Shown here: positions 31,417 to 34,711 of the stretch, one piece after another | Numbering within the stretch: position 1 is the stretch's first letter | Layout of the letters: each line of letters begins with the position of its first letter | NCBI GenBank assembly: GCA_036351575.1 | Contig: JAZBPJ010000031.1 | Coordinates: 1 to 34,711 of the forward strand | Origin: JABDPF01 sp036351575 | GTDB lineage: Bacteria > Pseudomonadota > Gammaproteobacteria > Xanthomonadales > SZUA-36 | Reading direction: 5' to 3' | Length of the DNA stretch: 34,711 bases | Position numbers and translations under genes: made by a program | The notes under the pieces: generated by a model | What the model saw: only the letters and a program-made list of their open reading frames with translations | Database searches by the model: none | What the model was told of the DNA's origin: nothing

Positions 31417-32655
31417 CTATTTATCCGTGGAATCCTCGCACGGCAGGACCATGTATACCACGGATCTCGGCTCGCGCGACGCGTAGTAATCCACGATGCG
31501 TCGCAGATCGGCCTCGCTCAGCGGCGCGGACATGGCGTGCATGGCCGAGTTGCTGCGCGTGTTTTCGATGTAGGCGCGCAGTGCGTTGGCCAGGTAGGTT
31601 CGGTCCTGGCCGGCCAGCATCGGAAAGCGCGGGTCGGTGCTGTTGCCGTCGGTGCCATGGCACCGCGCGCAACGGTCGATCCACTCGCCGGTGGTCAACG
31701 GCGCCCGCACGTTGCGCCGCACCGGGCTCTGCACGGCATAGTACGCCGCAAGATCGGCAATGCCGGAATCATCGAGCGACTCCACCGCCTCGAACATGCC
31801 TTCGTGCTGACGCGAACCATCCTTGTAAGCCTGCATGGCCTTGGTGAAGTAACGCGCGTCCTGGCCGGCCAGTGTCGGCATGTCGGCGCCGGCGGCGTTG
31901 CCATCGCCGCCGTGGCATACCGCGCACGGTTCGGCCAATTCGCCGCCCCGGTCGACGTTGCCGTCGCCGATGGTCGAAGTGCGCTTCGGTTCCTGCACGG
32001 CGTAGAACACCCCCATGCGATCCAGTGTCGCATCGTCCAGGCCTTCGGCCAGCCTGCCCATCAGGCGATGGTCACGGTCGCCCCTGGCATAGGCCTGCAT
32101 CGAATAGACGAAGTACTCGACGGACTGACCCGTCAGGTTGGGCATGCCGGAAGCCGACGAGTTGCCGTCTTCGCCGTGGCAACGAATGCATTTCTTCATG
32201 TCGTCGCGCAGGCCGGCGAAAGGATCGCCGCCCCCCATGTCGATCTCGGGCTCACCGGCCGCTGGCGGTTCCGGCCGTGCCGGCGGCAGGCTGGCATACC
32301 AGGCGGCAACCGCGAGCAAGGCCTCCTCGTTGAGAAATCCGACCGAGTGGTTCATCGCGTCGCTGTGCCGGTTGCGATCCCGGTAGCCCTGCAGAACACG
32401 GTAAAGGTATACCAGGCGCTGGCCCGCCAGGTTGGGAATCCCCGGTTCGGCGCCTACGCCTTGTGCGCCGTGGCAGGACGCACAGGCGGTGGCCGCGACA
32501 TTCTTCCCGTGGTCCAGCATTTCGCGCGGGGGGTTCAGCGCGTGACGCTCGACGCTGTTGAGCGGGGCGGTCGAGATGGACTCCTGCGCCAGCAGTGAAT
32601 GCGACGGCATCAATAACGCCAGCAGGACAGCGGCAGCACGGTTTCGGCTGATCAT
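31417..32655 (-). CDS. Tetrahaem c4-like cytochrome (paralogue of the plus-strand gene)
   Basis: This 412-residue precursor has a signal peptide (about 1-23, ending SLLAQ) and four class-I domains with haem sites CASCH (58-62), CIRCH (156-160), CAVCH (244-248) and CARCH (329-333). Each repeat carries an (M/I)PxLxGQ block, an aromatic-rich helix and a Met loop, as in the plus-strand tetrahaem protein at 29122-30243, so the two are paralogues. This one ends with a free Cys406 and is not a lipoprotein. Start is ATG 32655, with AGAGGG just upstream, and a longer frame to 32712 precedes the signal peptide. Probable role: periplasmic electron wire or storage for a terminal reductase. The partner is unknown. 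Confidence 0.88.
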   Translation of the reverse strand: MISRNRAAAVLLALLMPSHSLLAQESISTAPLNSVERHALNPPREMLDHGKNVAATACASCHGAQGVGAEPGIPNLAGQRLVYLYRVLQGYRDRNRHSDAMNHSVGFLNEEALLAVAAWYASLPPARPEPPAAGEPEIDMGGGDPFAGLRDDMKKCIRCHGEDGNSSASGMPNLTGQSVEYFVYSMQAYARGDRDHRLMGRLAEGLDDATLDRMGVFYAVQEPKRTSTIGDGNVDRGGELAEPCAVCHGGDGNAAGADMPTLAGQDARYFTKAMQAYKDGSRQHEGMFEAVESLDDSGIADLAAYYAVQSPVRRNVRAPLTTGEWIDRCARCHGTDGNSTDPRFPMLAGQDRTYLANALRAYIENTRSNSAMHAMSAPLSEADLRRIVDYYASREPRSVVYMVLPCEDSTDK

Positions 32656-32710
32656 ATTCCCTCTGCACCGGACCTCTCGGTTCCGGTTTTTTTGCTTGAG
32701 TTTGCCGACC

Positions 32711-32740
32711 ACAATACGGTCAACAGGTGGTGAACCGCAA
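32711..32740 (-). promoter_or_regulatory. Possible promoter of the cytochrome run
   Basis: On the minus strand TTGCGG (32735-32740) and TATTGT (32711-32716) are 18 bases apart, placing a transcript start about 50 bases before the tetrahaem cytochrome ATG. Both boxes are moderate matches. The 214-base gap 32656-32869 holds no convincing gene. Confidence 0.3.
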
Positions 32741-32869
32741 GGATTGCATCGCTCCTTCCAGGTTTTTTCGCAGCACCACGGCGGTCCCGGCCGGGTCAGC
32801 GGGGACGCATTCCAGTGCCTTGCCGCCGGGCTGGTGCGGGCCGATACGCCATGGCGCGTGTGTACCCCG

Positions 32870-34690
32870 TCAAAGCTCGTAAGACAGGGCGAGAATGGCC
32901 GACAGGGCGATCCACATCAGCAGCATCAGCGGCGTGCCCACGCGCACGAAATCGATAAACCTGTAGCCGCCGGCGTTCATCACCAGGATGTTGGTCTTGT
33001 AGGCCATGGGTGTGACGAAACTGAGGTTGGCGCCGAACAGCACGGACAGCACGAACGGTTCCAGCGGCAGCCCGAGTTCCATCGCGATGCTGATCGCGAT
33101 GGGTGTGCCGATCACCGCCGCGGCGTTGTTCGAAACGATATTCGTCAATACCGCCATCAGCAGCATGAGCCCGGAGAGGATGGCCCACGGCGGCGCATCG
33201 GCGGCGAGCGCAAGGAACACCAGCGCCAGCCAGTCGGCGCCGCCCGTTCGCATCAGGGCCGAGCCCAGCGCGAGCGAAGCCACGATAATGAGAATGACCT
33301 GGGCGCTGAGCGCGTTGGTGGCGTCTCGCCAGCGCAGGCAACCGGTTGCGAGCATGGTCATGACCCCGAACAGGGCGCTCGCCGCGATCGGCAGGATATC
33401 CAGCGCGGCCAGCAGGATCACCGTCACCATGATGGCCAGCGCCAGGGGCGCTTTGCGCGTTCGCGGCAGGTCCAAGGTGCCGTCGAGCACCAGCAGTTCC
33501 CCGCTGACCTTGAGGCGGGTGATGTCCTTGGCGGAACCCTGGACCAGCAACACGTCGCTGGGCTCCAGCACCCTGTGGCGCAATCCCGGAGTGTCGACAT
33601 CCCGTGTCTTTCCGGTGCTGTGCAGCGCCAGCACCTCGAGGCCGTACTGTTCCTTGAGGCGTATGTTGCCCAGGAGCTTGCCTTGCAGGCGTGAACCGAG
33701 CGTCACCGCGACCTCGGCCAGCTGCAGGTCCTGGCCGATCAGGTGCAGGTCCTGGCCCGTTACTTCCTGGAGCTCCGTGCCGAGCAGGGCCTGGTACTCA
33801 CGCAGCTGGGCGATGGTATCGGTCACCATCAGCCGGTCACCGGCCTTGAGACGCACGTCCGGCAGGGGCGAGATCATCAGGTTCTCGTCGCGAAGGATGC
33901 GGCGCACATGGATCTCGGGCCCGACCTTGTGCAGCAGCGAGGACAGCGACTTGCCGACGTGGGGGCTGCCCTTGCCGATCGGGAGCTGGGCTGCGTAAAC
34001 CCGGCGCGATTCCTCGGTAAGCGGCGGCCGCCGGTCGGGAATGATGCGGGGCGCAACCAGCCACAGGTAGAGCAGCGCGATGGTTCCTGCCAGAACGACC
34101 GGCAGCATGAAATCGAACATCTGGAAGCGTTCCATGCCCATGTCGGAGGCAACGGAAACGACGAGCAGGTTGGTCGATGTGCCGATCGTGGTGCTCATGC
34201 CGCCGATCAGCGTGGCGAGGCCCATGGGCAGCAGGACACCCGCCGTCGGCGTCTTGCTCCTGATGGCCGCCCCGATCAGCATCGGCAGCATGAGCACCAC
34301 GATCGGGGTATTGTTCATGAACGCGCTCAGAAAGGCGCCGACCACCAGGGTCAGCAGCAGCGCCAGGAGCGGCGCCTTTTTCCAGAACCGCCCGAGCCTG
34401 CGCGCAACCGGCTCCAGTGCGCCTGTCCGGACCAGCGCCTGGCCTGCCACCATCAGCGCGCAGACGGCGATAAGGGCCTCGTGTCCGAAACCGTGGAAAA
34501 AATCCACCGGGCTGAGCGTGCCGAAAGGACCGGAAAACGGAAACAGCTCAAAACCGATGATCAGGGCCACCACCACGAACAGGCTGGATGATTCGAGCGG
34601 AATTTTCTCGCGCGTAAAGAGGACCAGGGCCAGCACGGTAAGCAGCAGGACTGCGAACGCATGAGCGTTTGGGATGTCGGGTAGGGCCAC
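32870..34690 (-). CDS. SLC13/DASS-type permease with RCK_C domains
   Basis: This 606-residue membrane protein is about the size of E. coli YfbS (610). Two halves of hydrophobic helices (about 10-210 and 410-605) carry the repeated transport motifs FMNNTPIVVLMLP with TTIGTSTNLLV in the first half and NIVSNNAAAVIGTP with GANLSFVTPMAYKTN in the second. Between them lie two TrkA-C/RCK_C regulatory domains (about 225-395) with SSLLHKVGPEIHVRRILR and DRLMV. Substrates of such proteins include sulfate, dicarboxylates or other anions, and this one cannot be pinned down. The start is GTG (34688-34690) with AAGGCGGAG upstream. A start beyond the window is possible since the frame stays open to the edge. 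Confidence 0.87.
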   Translation of the reverse strand: MALPDIPNAHAFAVLLLTVLALVLFTREKIPLESSSLFVVVALIIGFELFPFSGPFGTLSPVDFFHGFGHEALIAVCALMVAGQALVRTGALEPVARRLGRFWKKAPLLALLLTLVVGAFLSAFMNNTPIVVLMLPMLIGAAIRSKTPTAGVLLPMGLATLIGGMSTTIGTSTNLLVVSVASDMGMERFQMFDFMLPVVLAGTIALLYLWLVAPRIIPDRRPPLTEESRRVYAAQLPIGKGSPHVGKSLSSLLHKVGPEIHVRRILRDENLMISPLPDVRLKAGDRLMVTDTIAQLREYQALLGTELQEVTGQDLHLIGQDLQLAEVAVTLGSRLQGKLLGNIRLKEQYGLEVLALHSTGKTRDVDTPGLRHRVLEPSDVLLVQGSAKDITRLKVSGELLVLDGTLDLPRTRKAPLALAIMVTVILLAALDILPIAASALFGVMTMLATGCLRWRDATNALSAQVILIIVASLALGSALMRTGGADWLALVFLALAADAPPWAILSGLMLLMAVLTNIVSNNAAAVIGTPIAISIAMELGLPLEPFVLSVLFGANLSFVTPMAYKTNILVMNAGGYRFIDFVRVGTPLMLLMWIALSAILALSYEL

Positions 34691-34711
34691 GAGGCTCCGC
34701 CTTGCCGGACT

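Noticed and set aside
32667..32693. Plus-strand terminator (ACCGGA stem with seven T residues) before the tetrahaem cytochrome
   Set aside because: The shape is right, but no plus-strand gene ends there. It could stop antisense transcription, but this is not supported enough to list.
32719..32749. Nine-codon ORF MQSLRFTTC with AAGGAG upstream on the minus strand
   Set aside because: Too short and the ribosome site is too close to the ATG; no leader-peptide features.

Overview
The window is GC-rich and densely coded. The gene families are a DmsABC-type molybdoenzyme, purine catabolism genes of the E. coli ygf/yge/xdh type, c4-like multihaem cytochromes, a CPA2 antiporter and an SLC13-type permease. 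Together they point to a respiratory gammaproteobacterium, possibly from a marine or sediment setting. The genus cannot be fixed from sequence alone. No rRNA, tRNA, CRISPR array or transposase was seen, and no gene-free stretch exceeds about 215 bases.

Region 1 (1-3648, + strand) holds a DmsABC-type operon: a catalytic molybdopterin subunit cut by the left edge, a 16-cysteine ferredoxin subunit and a membrane anchor, joined by 4-base overlaps.

Region 2 (3627-23409, - strand) is the core of the window: an 11-gene run, nearly all translationally coupled by ATGA overlaps or gaps of 2-14 bases. In transcription order it reads: dihydropyrimidinase/hydantoinase (hyuA-like), ygfK, ssnA, ygfM, xdhD, an unusual 494-residue PLP enzyme, ygeY, ygeW, a threonine-synthase-like PLP enzyme, a single-chain xanthine dehydrogenase and adenine deaminase. 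Related gene sets are linked to anaerobic urate breakdown in gut bacteria. There is no uricase in the window. The set can be read as adenine to hypoxanthine to xanthine to urate, then reductive and hydrolytic ring opening to a C3 diamino acid skeleton. The usual ygeX (diaminopropionate ammonia-lyase) is missing, and two other fold-type-II PLP enzymes occupy the cluster. The xanthine dehydrogenase is fused as in animals.

Region 3 (23410-25256) looks acquired or rearranged. A less GC-rich gene for a winged-helix + GHKL ATPase + STAS-like protein reads away from a promoter packed with three copies of a TTAAGATTA-type operator. It is bracketed by two diverged copies of one promoter-leader-start-codon block. 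The right copy drives a DUF1232/YkvA gene. The left copy leads only into a 13-codon ORF antisense to the regulator gene.

Region 4 (25263-29059) carries a SAM methyltransferase, a two-EF-hand small protein, a KefB/C-like CPA2 antiporter with an RCK domain and a tandem universal stress protein.

Region 5 (29122-34690) is a cytochrome c island: two paralogous tetrahaem proteins in inverted orientation, a small monohaem cytochrome and a membrane protein with one haem site (10 CxxCH motifs in all), followed by an SLC13-type permease with RCK_C domains.
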